From the IMG/VR virus record IMGVR_UViG_3300048872_000176, positions 1 through 56,418 of that record: DNA of 56,418 bases. One strand, written 5' to 3'. This stretch comes from a virus. Of this stretch, positions 6,434 through 14,012 are shown one piece after another (position 1 is the first letter of the stretch; each line of letters begins with the position of its first letter). Both the position numbers and the translations under genes were made by a program. The notes under the pieces were generated by a model that was not told the origin of the DNA, ran no database searches, and was given only the letters and a program-made list of their open reading frames with translations.

Positions 6434-7008
6434 TGGCTCGGCAATACTTTAACGCGCAGCAAGTAGACCCGTTGGTTGTTGCTGCTTCGATAACTCCAAC
6501 TACAGTTTTTACCGCGCTCTTTAGTGCGAACCAAGCCCAGCTTTATTTTCCTATCGGAACGGGTGCAAATGCTCCATCGGCTGGGCAGGTTTATCGATTC
6601 ACGGTGGGCGGGTTGATTACAACTCCCGCGACAGGAACTTTAGTTGTCACCCCGATCATGGGTTTGACAACGGCGGGAACATCTCTCGGCGCTTCCGCGG
6701 CCCAAACGGTTACGGCTAGTTTGGCCAGCCAACCATGGCGGCTAGAAGGCGAAATTGTTTTCCGTTCTATCTCCCCGACTGCGACAACCTCAACGGCTTG
6801 GTTAACAGGTTCTTTCGAGAGTCAAGGCACGCTCGCAACAGCGGGCGGTGGATGGGGAATTGTTTTCGGTAGCACGGCAGCGGTTAACGTTGACACAACC
6901 GGAACTGGGTCCGCGAACACGTTCGGGGCTTTGAACTTTGGATTTACATTCTCGGTCACTGGAGCCACAGTCAGCGCCCAATACACATCGTGGCAATCTT
7001 TGAGCTAA
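6433..7008 (+). CDS. jelly-roll-like virion protein (paralogue 1 of 3)
   Basis: The ATG at 6433 shares a base with the preceding TGA, giving 191 aa. The product is beta-rich and Thr/Ala/Gly-rich. Its second half reads WRLEGEIVFRSIS...TAWLTGSFESQG...LNFGFTFS...QYTSWQSLS. The same order (W-x-x-E-x-E, S-T-x-A-x-x-T-G, phi-x-F-x-x-G, S-x-F-x-phi) recurs in 13167-13949 and 14013-14615, so I infer a three-member family of capsid or fibre proteins. Confidence 0.75.
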   Translation: MARQYFNAQQVDPLVVAASITPTTVFTALFSANQAQLYFPIGTGANAPSAGQVYRFTVGGLITTPATGTLVVTPIMGLTTAGTSLGASAAQTVTASLASQPWRLEGEIVFRSISPTATTSTAWLTGSFESQGTLATAGGGWGIVFGSTAAVNVDTTGTGSANTFGALNFGFTFSVTGATVSAQYTSWQSLS

Positions 7009-7017
7009 GGAGTTCCT

Positions 7018-8250
7018 ATGCCCGGAAACAGAAGTCGTGGTGGCATAGGCGTTGGTGCAGCAAGTCCGATCAAACCATTCAAATTTTTCGATCAAGTTAT
7101 CGCACCCGGTCCGATGTCCCAGACGCTAACTCTGTCCGCTTCGATGAGCACCTTTTCGGGTCTGATTAACAACCAAACTGGGAAAGCAATCGTCGCCGCG
7201 ATGTCTACTTTTGCAGGCGCGGTTGCGAAACAGACCAACAAGATTCTAAATGCAGCAGCAAGTACTTTCGACGCAATCCTGTCCGCAGTTAAGACGGGTG
7301 GGAATTTATTTTTGCAATCCCTTACGGCGTCGATGAGCACGTTCTCAGGTTCTGTCGCGAAGAACACGGCCCACTCTCTGGTAGCTTCCATGTCCACGTT
7401 CAGTGGCTCGGTCGCGAAGCTGACGACCCGAGTTCTAACATCCAGTATGAGCACGTTTGCGGGGACTCTAATTAAGAGAACCGCTCACGCGCTCACCGCC
7501 TCGATGTCTACTTTTGCAGGCGCAATTTCCAAGAGTGTCCGTAAGACCCTAACTGCTTCGATGAGTACGTTTGCGGGACTTCTAACCGCATCTCATTTAT
7601 TTATCAAGTCGCTTACCGCTTCAATGTCTACCTTCTCGGGCACCCTGACGAAGAGTACGTTGAAGTCTCTGACGGCTTCAATGTCCACTTTTGCCGGGTC
7701 TCTTGTTAAGCGTGTTGCGAAAACATTCGCCGCTTCCATGAGCACGTTCGCGGGCGCGGCCACGAAACAATCCTCTCGAATTTTGATCGCCAGCATGAGC
7801 ACATTCAGCGGGGCGCTCACTAAGCGAACACAGAAGATTCTGTCTGCCGCTATGAGCACGTTCGCGGGCGTTGTCAACAAATCAATGGCTTTCGCACGGG
7901 TATCCTTCCCGGCGAGCATGTCTACGTTTTCTGGATCGGTTGTAAAGCGTACCCAGAAAGCATTAGCCGCAGGGCTGGCTACATTCGCAGGCTCACTCGT
8001 CTCAACTCGAACGCTCCACATCTTCGGTGTCACGCGGGATTCGGCTAACGCACCCCTAGGGAGTTGCGTAGTTAAGTTGTTCAAGACCTCGACCGATACG
8101 GAAGTCGCCAGTACGACTTCGGATGTGAACGGCAACTACGGGTTCTTTCTCACCGGGTTTCTGATTACGGACTTCTTTTATATCGTAGCTTACAAAGCAG
8201 GAGCCACGGATGTTGCCGGAACTACGGTGAACACACTGGTGTTGTCGTGA
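7018..8250 (+). CDS. repeat fibre protein, 15 MSTF(S/A)G repeats
   Basis: The 410-aa product follows AAGGAG. After a Gly-rich head and a segment shared with tail proteins (KPFKFFDQVIAPG), residues about 38-330 are 15 tandem units of about 19 residues with consensus LTASMSTFAGSLVKRTxKx; two units are longer. The C-terminal ~78 residues (IFGVTRDSANAPLGSCVVKL, TTSDVNGNYGFFL) look like a carboxypeptidase-regulatory/SpaA-type beta-sandwich. The repeats probably form a fibrous beta-structure. Ser/Thr density and nearby glycosyltransferases make glycosylation possible. The next gene overlaps by 4 nt and carries two more repeats. Confidence 0.8.
   Translation: MPGNRSRGGIGVGAASPIKPFKFFDQVIAPGPMSQTLTLSASMSTFSGLINNQTGKAIVAAMSTFAGAVAKQTNKILNAAASTFDAILSAVKTGGNLFLQSLTASMSTFSGSVAKNTAHSLVASMSTFSGSVAKLTTRVLTSSMSTFAGTLIKRTAHALTASMSTFAGAISKSVRKTLTASMSTFAGLLTASHLFIKSLTASMSTFSGTLTKSTLKSLTASMSTFAGSLVKRVAKTFAASMSTFAGAATKQSSRILIASMSTFSGALTKRTQKILSAAMSTFAGVVNKSMAFARVSFPASMSTFSGSVVKRTQKALAAGLATFAGSLVSTRTLHIFGVTRDSANAPLGSCVVKLFKTSTDTEVASTTSDVNGNYGFFLTGFLITDFFYIVAYKAGATDVAGTTVNTLVLS
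7130..8010 (+). repeat. tandem 57-nt-type coding repeats
   Basis: The DNA encoding ASMSTF(A/S)G recurs about every 57 nt (forms such as GCTTCGATGAGCACGTTC). Synonymous changes between copies mean they are old, but the array could still expand or shrink by recombination. Confidence 0.7.
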
Positions 8251-8702
8251 CGAATGTATTTTTATACCCGAGCGCACCCAGCCCGAACGATGTAATTCTT
8301 TCCGATCCCACTCAACCCCGGAACGCAGGGCAGCTTTTCTTTCAAGCCTTTACCGCTTCGATGGCTACGTTTAGCGGCGGGCTAGTTAAGCGCACCGCTA
8401 AGTCTTTATCCGCGGCGATGAGCGTTTTTGTAGGAAGCATTACCCAGGCAACCGTTCTCGCATTCATTCATGAATCGGGCGGCGGCTTCACTCCGGTAGT
8501 GAACATCATCAACAACAGCTTCTATCCGGACAGCGTTAGGTTGTCCGCAGCCGTTGCCTTACTGCTACAACGCGACGTAATGAAACGAAATTGGTTCCGT
8601 GACCGCATGAACCCGATCGACGCCATGATAGGAAACAACATGGGCAATGATATGGGATTCAGAGGATACATCGAACGCGCTAAGAAACTTCTTTACCCTT
8701 AG
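8247..8702 (+). CDS. fibre-associated protein with two MSTF-type repeats
   Basis: A GTG start overlaps the preceding TGA by 4 nt and gives 151 aa. Residues 33-70 contain two degenerate repeats (FTASMATFSGGLVKRT, LSAAMSVFVGSITQAT) of the kind that fill the previous protein. The C-terminal half (RDVMKRNWFRDRMNPIDAM...YIERAKKLLYP) is helical and charged. The pair may be a split fibre, or the second may be a cap or adaptor. No family is named. Confidence 0.7.
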   Translation: MTNVFLYPSAPSPNDVILSDPTQPRNAGQLFFQAFTASMATFSGGLVKRTAKSLSAAMSVFVGSITQATVLAFIHESGGGFTPVVNIINNSFYPDSVRLSAAVALLLQRDVMKRNWFRDRMNPIDAMIGNNMGNDMGFRGYIERAKKLLYP

Positions 8703-8712
8703 GAGATTTATA

Positions 8713-8916
8713 ATGGCACGAGGATCACAAGCATCACTCGATACGACCGTTCACACAACGACCGCGGCAGTAGTGTTTCACAGCCCCGGCATGGTAGCTG
8801 ACGCGGTTGGCTCTAACCAAACCGCAGCGGCTGCGTCTAAACTTCCTGGTAATCCGAACGGCGCTGTAGTTGGCCGTGTTCCAGGAACCTCGATCATCTT
8901 TCGAAATCCAGCTTAA
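8713..8916 (+). CDS. small virion-type protein with NPA tail
   Basis: The ATG at 8713 lies 8 nt after AGGAG and is preferred over in-phase upstream starts inside the previous gene, giving 67 aa. The product is rich in Ala, Thr and Val and ends GTSIIFRNPA. It matches the tails of the products at 4256-4588 and 4818-5057. A capsid decoration role is inferred. Confidence 0.75.
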   Translation: MARGSQASLDTTVHTTTAAVVFHSPGMVADAVGSNQTAAAASKLPGNPNGAVVGRVPGTSIIFRNPA

Positions 8917-8929
8917 ATAAGGAGAAAAC

Positions 8930-9064
8930 ATGTTTCTTTTCATTTTGAAGTATGGTTTGATTTTGCTTGCAGGTGGGTTGGCGACTTCCTATGCGGAATA
9001 TCGGCTCAACTATAATCTTTATGATCTCATCAAAGACAAGTTGTTTCCCGCGAAGAAATCTTAA
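8930..9064 (+). CDS. small membrane protein, 44 aa
   Basis: A 44-codon frame with AAGGAG 6 nt before the ATG. Residues 2-22 (FLFILKYGLILLAGGLATSY) form one membrane segment, followed by a polar tail ending KDKLFPAKKS. It precedes the tRNA. The role is unknown; small single-pass proteins of this kind in phages include holins and superinfection-exclusion proteins. Confidence 0.65.
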   Translation: MFLFILKYGLILLAGGLATSYAEYRLNYNLYDLIKDKLFPAKKS

Positions 9065-9070
9065 CAGTTT

Positions 9071-9146
9071 GGCCGGGTAGCTCAATAGGCAGAGCAGTCG
9101 ATCTGTAATCGACATGTTGGAGGTTCGATTCCTCTCTTGGCCTCCA
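9071..9146 (+). tRNA. tRNA-Thr (UGU anticodon)
   Basis: A 76-nt cloverleaf. The acceptor GGCCGGG pairs with CTTGGCC (with G-U pairs), and U73-CCA is encoded. The D-stem is GCTC/GAGC, the anticodon stem GTCGA/TCGAC and the T-arm GGAGG-TTCGATT-CCTCT. The seven-base loop TCTGTAA gives anticodon UGU, for ACA codons. Position 33 is C instead of the near-universal U, which is unusual. A Tyr reading fails because the stem would not pair. It sits between two tiny membrane-protein genes. Confidence 0.85.
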
Positions 9147-9158
9147 ATTAGGAGAATT

Positions 9159-9248
9159 ATGATAGCTCTTGGTATAGCTGGCGTTTTCATTACCGCCGTG
9201 GTTGTTTATTTCGTTCGTCTCATCAAAAAGGGTTCGTATCGTGAGTAA
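9159..9248 (+). CDS. single-pass micro-membrane protein, 29 aa
   Basis: MIALGIAGVFITAVVVYFVR forms one membrane segment followed by a basic tail ending KKGSYRE. An AGGAG lies 5 nt before the ATG. It overlaps the GTG start of the next gene by 8 nt. Function unknown; short length but a clean ribosome site supports it. Confidence 0.6.
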   Translation: MIALGIAGVFITAVVVYFVRLIKKGSYRE

Positions 9249-9582
9249 TCTCGGTGGCATGACTGACGGGCAAGTTATCACTGCGTTCGCACTGGCCGTA
9301 GCTGCTGGCGGAAGCCTTCTAGCCGATGCGTATACAACCATGATTGGGTTGCAACACGGTTTGACGGAAGGCAACCCCCTAATGCGTTTACTGTTCAAAA
9401 AAGTCGGCCTGCCCTTCGCTACTTTTCTAAGTGGGAGTTTTACTTTAATTTTAGGCGCAGCCCTCAGTTCCTATTCCGTGTATGCGACCGATGCGTTTTT
9501 CGGGATCGTACTAGGCGTGGAAATCCCAGTCGTCCTGCGAAACTACCGATTACTAAAGGCGGCTAAAATCTCCTTGAAGTAG
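9241..9582 (+). CDS. membrane protein, DUF5658-like
   Basis: The GTG at 9241 is chosen (113 aa); an ATG at 9259 is an alternative. The sequence has three likely membrane segments (about 12-27, 51-70 and 78-95). The region LLADAYTTMIGLQHGLTEGNPLM, with a conserved-looking D...T...G...E-x-N-P, resembles DUF5658-type integral membrane proteins found in bacteria and phages. Molecular role unknown. It is the third membrane protein in a row, flanking the tRNA. Confidence 0.65.
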   Translation: MSNLGGMTDGQVITAFALAVAAGGSLLADAYTTMIGLQHGLTEGNPLMRLLFKKVGLPFATFLSGSFTLILGAALSSYSVYATDAFFGIVLGVEIPVVLRNYRLLKAAKISLK

Positions 9583-9585
9583 GAT

Positions 9586-9614
9586 TTGACTTTCCGTTCA
9601 TATTGTGATACGAT
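9586..9614 (+). promoter_or_regulatory. promoter TTGACTTTC-N14-TACGAT
   Basis: TTGACT (9586-9591), a 17-bp spacer ending TGA, and TACGAT (9609-9614) make an extended -10 promoter. The TTGACTTTC head is shared with promoters at 47149 and 48067. Transcription should start near 9621, inside the first codons assigned to the next gene by its longest reading. Confidence 0.65.
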
Positions 9615-9853
9615 GTTTTGGTTGCGGTGCAGTACTGGGGGGCACTTTGAAATCGTTCTATAGGGGTCATTCTCTAGAAGTCAACGCAGCACCGAACGGA
9701 ACTATCCTATTCGATGTTTTTGACCGCAGCCGCAGATATTTAATCGCAGGATTTTCATTGTCCGATCCCAACGAACAAACCGTGATGGACAGAATGCGAA
9801 CCCGAGTGGACGCACTAATCACGGAGCCACCCGTTAAGTTTGTAGAACGTTAG
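9605..9853 (+). CDS. small hypothetical protein, 82 or 68 aa
   Basis: The longest reading begins at GTG 9605 (MIRCFGCGAVLGG...), but that codon lies within a promoter whose start site would be near 9621. A TTG at 9647, just after GGGGGG, gives a 68-aa product starting MKSFYRGHSLEVNA and may be the true start. The rest is unremarkable (GTILFDVFDRSRRYLIAGF). No family is recognised. It opens the glycosyltransferase region. Confidence 0.55.
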   Translation: MIRCFGCGAVLGGTLKSFYRGHSLEVNAAPNGTILFDVFDRSRRYLIAGFSLSDPNEQTVMDRMRTRVDALITEPPVKFVER

Positions 9854-9883
9854 AACCTCTCATAAAGAGTTTCAGGAGAAATA

Positions 9884-10240
9884 ATGTCAGACGAAGCTTT
9901 GTTGATCGGGCAACCGCCCGCTGCACCGACGCCTCAAGGCGCAACCGGAATTCAAGTTCCTACCGACCGGGTTACAGTTTCTGTGTTCGGGGTTTTCAAA
10001 GATCAGATTCCGAACAGCGAGACAGGCGCTCTGGAAGATGAGTACGTGGAGCAGAAATTCCCGACTCAGGTTCCCCGCGGAACCCCGCATGACGATATTT
10101 GCCAGTTCATCTGGCTGAAGTTTCTACAGCAAGCCTGCTTGCGCTCCGCTGGTTCAGGCGGCGAGATTAACTTTTATCCCTTGGATCGATTTAAGCGTTT
10201 CACGATGACCGTTGGTGTTATAGTCGGAGTCGGTTTATGA
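9884..10240 (+). CDS. hypothetical protein, 118 aa
   Basis: AGGAG lies before the ATG. The first 25 residues are Pro/Ala-rich. The rest (VSVFGVFKDQIPN..., HDDICQFIWLKFLQQ, INFYPLDRFKRFTMTVGVIV) looks like a compact alpha/beta fold, but no family is recognised. It overlaps the cupin gene by 4 nt (ATGA), so the two products are probably made together. Confidence 0.7.
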   Translation: MSDEALLIGQPPAAPTPQGATGIQVPTDRVTVSVFGVFKDQIPNSETGALEDEYVEQKFPTQVPRGTPHDDICQFIWLKFLQQACLRSAGSGGEINFYPLDRFKRFTMTVGVIVGVGL

Positions 10241-10587
10241 ACAAGCCCCTCTTCGTAAAGAAGGCGTGGGGTTCTGAAAAATGGTTGGTGAACGAACCAG
10301 AATATTGTGCGAAAATCTTATGTATCAATCCTGGTTTTCGTTGTTCCCTTCACTACCATAAGATCAAGAAAGAAACCTTTATTGTTCAGTCCGGTGTTGT
10401 TCGCTTAGAACAGCGCGGCGTACGTGGCGAAGAGATTGACGAGACGCTGATTGAAGGTGACACCCGCACGATCATGCCGAAGACGCCACACAGGTTTTCG
10501 AGTTTCAACGGCGCAACGATTTTAGAAATTAGTACCCATCACGATGACGCTGATGTCGTTCGCTTAACGGACAGCGGAAAGATATGA
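10237..10587 (+). CDS. cupin, sugar-phosphate isomerase-like
   Basis: A 116-aa single-domain cupin. KAWGSEKWLV and INPGFRCSLHYHKIKKETFIVQSG match the start of mannose-6-phosphate isomerase type II cupins, with metal ligands H39, H41 and E46 in the HYH...E motif and a later His in MPKTPHRF. Such enzymes interconvert sugar phosphates or sugars feeding nucleotide-sugar synthesis. It is translationally coupled and lies just upstream of methyltransferase- and glycosyltransferase-like genes, so a role in glycan precursor supply is plausible. The substrate cannot be read from sequence. Confidence 0.75.
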   Translation: MNKPLFVKKAWGSEKWLVNEPEYCAKILCINPGFRCSLHYHKIKKETFIVQSGVVRLEQRGVRGEEIDETLIEGDTRTIMPKTPHRFSSFNGATILEISTHHDDADVVRLTDSGKI

Positions 10588-10588
10588 C

Positions 10589-11035
10589 ATGCGCAACGCG
10601 GAAGATATTCTCTCGTCCCTTAACGATGACCGACTGAAGATCATTGAGACAGGTTGCGTTGCTACTCGCAGTATCACTCGTTGGGTTTCGAATCATTCAG
10701 AGAGTGAATTCGTAAATGTTGATTTAGATTTTCCTCTTCAACTTGCTACGCACAAAGAACTGGAATGCGATGGGATCGCCCGGCACTGTACTTTTCTAAA
10801 TCAAGATCACGGGAAGTATCTTAGTACTCGCACTTGGGCAGATGTGATTTTTCTTAATCCTCCCGATCTTCAAAGTGGTGTAATGGAATTTCTATTAGCG
10901 GTTTCAACTGGAGCCCGATTAATCGTAATGAACGACTACCAGGCTCGAAGTGCTCTAGCAATCAAACGTGCCCGTGAAATTGGTTGGGAGTATGAATCTT
11001 CCGGTATGCAAAACATTTTAAAGCGGGTTAAGTAA
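10589..11035 (+). CDS. SAM-methyltransferase-like protein
   Basis: A 148-aa product. IIETGCVATRSITRWV resembles motif I of class I methyltransferases, EFVNVDLD matches the acidic post-motif II, and DVIFLNPPDLQSG resembles motif IV. It is shorter than most methyltransferases and lacks a clear full GxGxG, so activity is uncertain. It follows the cupin and its stop shares a base with the next ATG (TAATG). A role in modifying glycans or virion proteins is inferred from context. Confidence 0.6.
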   Translation: MRNAEDILSSLNDDRLKIIETGCVATRSITRWVSNHSESEFVNVDLDFPLQLATHKELECDGIARHCTFLNQDHGKYLSTRTWADVIFLNPPDLQSGVMEFLLAVSTGARLIVMNDYQARSALAIKRAREIGWEYESSGMQNILKRVK

Positions 11036-12225
11036 TGGAGGCGATGAGCCAAGAATATGCCCAGGCTAGAATTCCTGAGTTAGAAAGCATCGCGTTAGTT
11101 AGACCAACATCCATGTTGTTAGCCGATCTTGCTGGATGTTATTTTACTCTCGGCCAAACCGAACGTGCTCTTCCGTTGGCTCAAAAAGCTTGGGAGAAGA
11201 ATAAGAACTCCGGGATTGGAATGAATCTCGGCCTCATTTTAAAAGATTTAGGTCGTCATGATGAGGCATCTAAAGTTATTGAAGAAGCCTACTGGCTTAA
11301 TTCCGATGATGCTTATATTCGGTTAGGGTATGGGGAAGCTTTACTGAAAGCCGGACATTGGAAACAGGCATGGCCCGTTTACGATAACGCCCGCCCAACT
11401 CAGTTCGGTGCAGCATGTATGCTTCGGCTGCCTAGCAAGGTTCGTGAATGGGATGGAGAACCTCTTCCTGAAGGACACGAACTGATTGTCATAAATGAAG
11501 GCGGAACCGGAGACCGTTTTTCATACGCCCGGTATCTAAACAATCTTACTGTTCTTGGAATTAATTGGAAATTTTATCCGTTCGATGAATTGTTCAGTTT
11601 CTTTGAACGAATTTTTCCACGAACAAGATTGGTAAAAGATGGGGATGAAACAAACCCAACCCATTGGACAACCACCTTTTCGTTGCCCGCGAAACTTGAT
11701 GTAGGAGTGAGCGATGTTCCACCTCCACTTCCTCTGAATCCTAGCGAAAATGCTATTAAAAAATTCGCTTTACAGAAATCCGACAAAATGCCTATTGTCG
11801 GATTGTGCTATGAAGCGGCTGAGATGCACCAAGGGAATAGAAAAGTTCGCTCCCTAACCGAAGGTCAAGCCATGCGGTTGGTGTGCATGACCGGGGATAA
11901 AGTTCACTGGGTAAATTTGCAGCACGGTAAGATAATGCCTTTCCCTGTCTCAAATATAAACTTTGAATCGTGGGATGATACCGCAGGATTGATTCATAAT
12001 CTTGATGCCGTGGTTTCCGTCGATACCGGAGTCATGCACCTTGCAGGTGCTATGAGAAAACCAATGGCTGTTTTGCTCGGCGGTAATTCCTGCTGGAAGT
12101 TTTTACGTAAAGGAAAAAAACTCAATCTGTATCCATTCGCGACTTTTTATCGTAATCCAGATCGTGGTTTTGAAACAGCTATAAGTGAACTTGTCGCCGC
12201 AATACGCAATGGAACGGCTTGGTAA
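11035..12225 (+). CDS. TPR-GT9-like glycosyltransferase
   Basis: A 396-aa product. Residues about 10-120 form TPR-like helical pairs (LADLAGCYFTLGQTERALPL, GLILKDLGRHDEASKVIEEA). The C-terminal part has the GT-B fold signature of family 9: an N-terminal INEGGTGD loop near residue 151, and NLDAVVSVDTGVMHLAGAM (about 322-340), the nucleotide-sugar-binding motif of heptosyltransferases. The phage has a paralogue at 27405-28730. It starts by TAATG overlap and ends by TAATG overlap with another glycosyltransferase. Target glycan unknown. Confidence 0.8.
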   Translation: MEAMSQEYAQARIPELESIALVRPTSMLLADLAGCYFTLGQTERALPLAQKAWEKNKNSGIGMNLGLILKDLGRHDEASKVIEEAYWLNSDDAYIRLGYGEALLKAGHWKQAWPVYDNARPTQFGAACMLRLPSKVREWDGEPLPEGHELIVINEGGTGDRFSYARYLNNLTVLGINWKFYPFDELFSFFERIFPRTRLVKDGDETNPTHWTTTFSLPAKLDVGVSDVPPPLPLNPSENAIKKFALQKSDKMPIVGLCYEAAEMHQGNRKVRSLTEGQAMRLVCMTGDKVHWVNLQHGKIMPFPVSNINFESWDDTAGLIHNLDAVVSVDTGVMHLAGAMRKPMAVLLGGNSCWKFLRKGKKLNLYPFATFYRNPDRGFETAISELVAAIRNGTAW

Positions 12226-13106
12226 TGAAATCAGTAGTAATCGTTCCAGCTTATTTCCGGCCAGAGTTTCTTTATCTTTGTCTAGAATCTTTATCCGCAT
12301 GTCCTGAGATAACTGAGAAAGATATTTGGATTTGCCACGATCAGAAGTTTGGAGACACCACAAAATTTGCAGGGGAGTGGGAAGAAACTAGAGCAGTTAC
12401 AGATTATTGGAGTCGAGCTTTCGGAAATCGCCTTCGGTGCACTCTTCGCCCAGAGAACGGATTTTACGGAAACAGTTATAACGTTTTAGCTGCTTATTCG
12501 AAAGCCTTAGAAGAACAATACGAAAAAATTTATTTATTGGAAGATGATGTTTTAGTTTCTTCTGATTTTTTTAGATGGCATGATGCAGTACAGGCGGACG
12601 GAGATTATTTCTGTTCGGTAGCCGGACATTGCGAACGCAATATTGTTGTAGATGAAATAAACTCTTCAGAAGCGTATTTCAGAAGTGAACAATATGCTTC
12701 TCTTGGTGTTGCTTGGTCTAGAGAAAACCTAAGTCAAATTACCCACCATGCGGTTCGAGAATACTATCAAAACAACACTATCTATCTTTTGAAACAATTT
12801 CCGAAAAGCAAACTCGGAACCCAAATGATGGAACAGGATGGATTGATTCAACGGGTGATGGAACAGTCCCTTCAGCAAGCGGCTTGGCCACATATCCCTA
12901 GAGCATACCATGTCGGGGTGTTTGGGTATCATCGCGGAATCGGCCCCGAAAATATGAAGCAAGGCACGCTGTCCGAAAAAATAGAACAGTATCGCGTTGC
13001 GATCATGGACAAAGAGTGGATAAATAGAGTAGCTTATTTTCAAACAGACATCAAAATTCTTCCTAAAGAAATTCCGGGTTGGAATCGTTTAATCCTCACA
13101 AATTAG
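12225..13106 (+). CDS. GT-A glycosyltransferase
   Basis: The ATG at 12225 overlaps the preceding TAA by one base, giving 293 aa. VVIVPAYFRPEFLYLCLESL is the nucleotide-binding start of GT-A enzymes and KIYLLEDDVLVSSDFF holds the metal-binding EDD. The fold resembles family 2 and GnT-I-type enzymes. The central part (EQDGLIQRVMEQ) could hold the catalytic base. It likely adds a sugar to a host surface or virion target; the second fits, since virion genes follow directly. Confidence 0.8.
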   Translation: MKSVVIVPAYFRPEFLYLCLESLSACPEITEKDIWICHDQKFGDTTKFAGEWEETRAVTDYWSRAFGNRLRCTLRPENGFYGNSYNVLAAYSKALEEQYEKIYLLEDDVLVSSDFFRWHDAVQADGDYFCSVAGHCERNIVVDEINSSEAYFRSEQYASLGVAWSRENLSQITHHAVREYYQNNTIYLLKQFPKSKLGTQMMEQDGLIQRVMEQSLQQAAWPHIPRAYHVGVFGYHRGIGPENMKQGTLSEKIEQYRVAIMDKEWINRVAYFQTDIKILPKEIPGWNRLILTN

Positions 13107-13166
13107 CGCCTGCCTGTCAGCCGCCGTTTTCAAGAAACAATAAAGCAACATTCTAAAGGAAATATC

Positions 13167-13949
13167 ATGGAAATTCCAGCATTGAATTTGGTCGTTGTTG
13201 ACACGGCGCTCCACACTAATATTTTGGCTGCATATCAGGCTGCACAAGCAGCCCCTGGTGGGGCGGTTTGGATTCCGAATAGTTATGTCGGAACCGACAC
13301 AGTTCCTGTGAATCCGACTGTTCCTGTGTTTGATATGCGCAGTCAAGGAACTACGTATCTAGGTTCTTCTAGCTCTAACAATAACGTAGCAGCAACGGCT
13401 TCGGCTGCCGCGGCGGTTGTTGGTTCCACTGGTGGAACGTTCGTAACCACATTAAATCTTCCGGGTGGAAGTAAATTTAATGGTGTGCCTTTTAAAGTGA
13501 AAGCCGCAGGTTGGACTTCTTTCGGTGGCGGAACTTGGACAGCAACTATTGTTCCAGTTCTTTACGCGTCCGGGCTCGCTGGTTATACGGCGTCTGCTTC
13601 CGCTATTATTTTTACAGCCGCAGCCACGAACGTAACTATCGCCACTGCTCTTGCAGCTACTTTGAAATACGCAAATTGGGAAACCGAAACAGTTATTGAA
13701 GGTGATACTACGTCGGCTAAAATCACTGGACGGGTTAAAGGATCGATCAACAACGGAGCCGTAGCTTCGATTCCCGCGACCGCGGCGAACGGAACTTGGG
13801 ATGCTATTGCAAATCCTACCACTGTCGGGACATTGAATATGGCAGCAACCGTGCCTATTCAATTTTTGGCAGGAGTGATTCTCGGTGGGACACCCGATAC
13901 CGGGGCAGTCCAAACCAGTACTCTCACCTCTTTTTATATCCAATCTTAA
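13167..13949 (+). CDS. jelly-roll-like virion protein (paralogue 2 of 3)
   Basis: A 260-aa protein with AAGGA before the ATG. Residues 1-70 are an extra head. From about 90 on (GTFVTTLNLPGGSKFNGVPFKVKAAG...) the sequence is beta-rich and Thr/Ala-rich, with NWETETVIEGDTTSAKITGR and IQFLAGVILGG...SFYIQS. This order is shared with the next gene and 6433-7008. I infer a surface fibre or decoration protein, and a possible substrate of the neighbouring glycosyltransferases. Confidence 0.75.
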   Translation: MEIPALNLVVVDTALHTNILAAYQAAQAAPGGAVWIPNSYVGTDTVPVNPTVPVFDMRSQGTTYLGSSSSNNNVAATASAAAAVVGSTGGTFVTTLNLPGGSKFNGVPFKVKAAGWTSFGGGTWTATIVPVLYASGLAGYTASASAIIFTAAATNVTIATALAATLKYANWETETVIEGDTTSAKITGRVKGSINNGAVASIPATAANGTWDAIANPTTVGTLNMAATVPIQFLAGVILGGTPDTGAVQTSTLTSFYIQS

Positions 13950-14012
13950 TTTCTTCTCGCGCCCGCACAGCGTACGCACAGCAACACAAAAGAAACAAAA
14001 AGGAAAATAAAT

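Noticed and set aside
7593-8135. Long leftward frame opposite the MSTF repeat gene
   Set aside because: It is a mirror of the repeat array, with no ribosome site and no family; the rightward frame has a proper start and domain structure.
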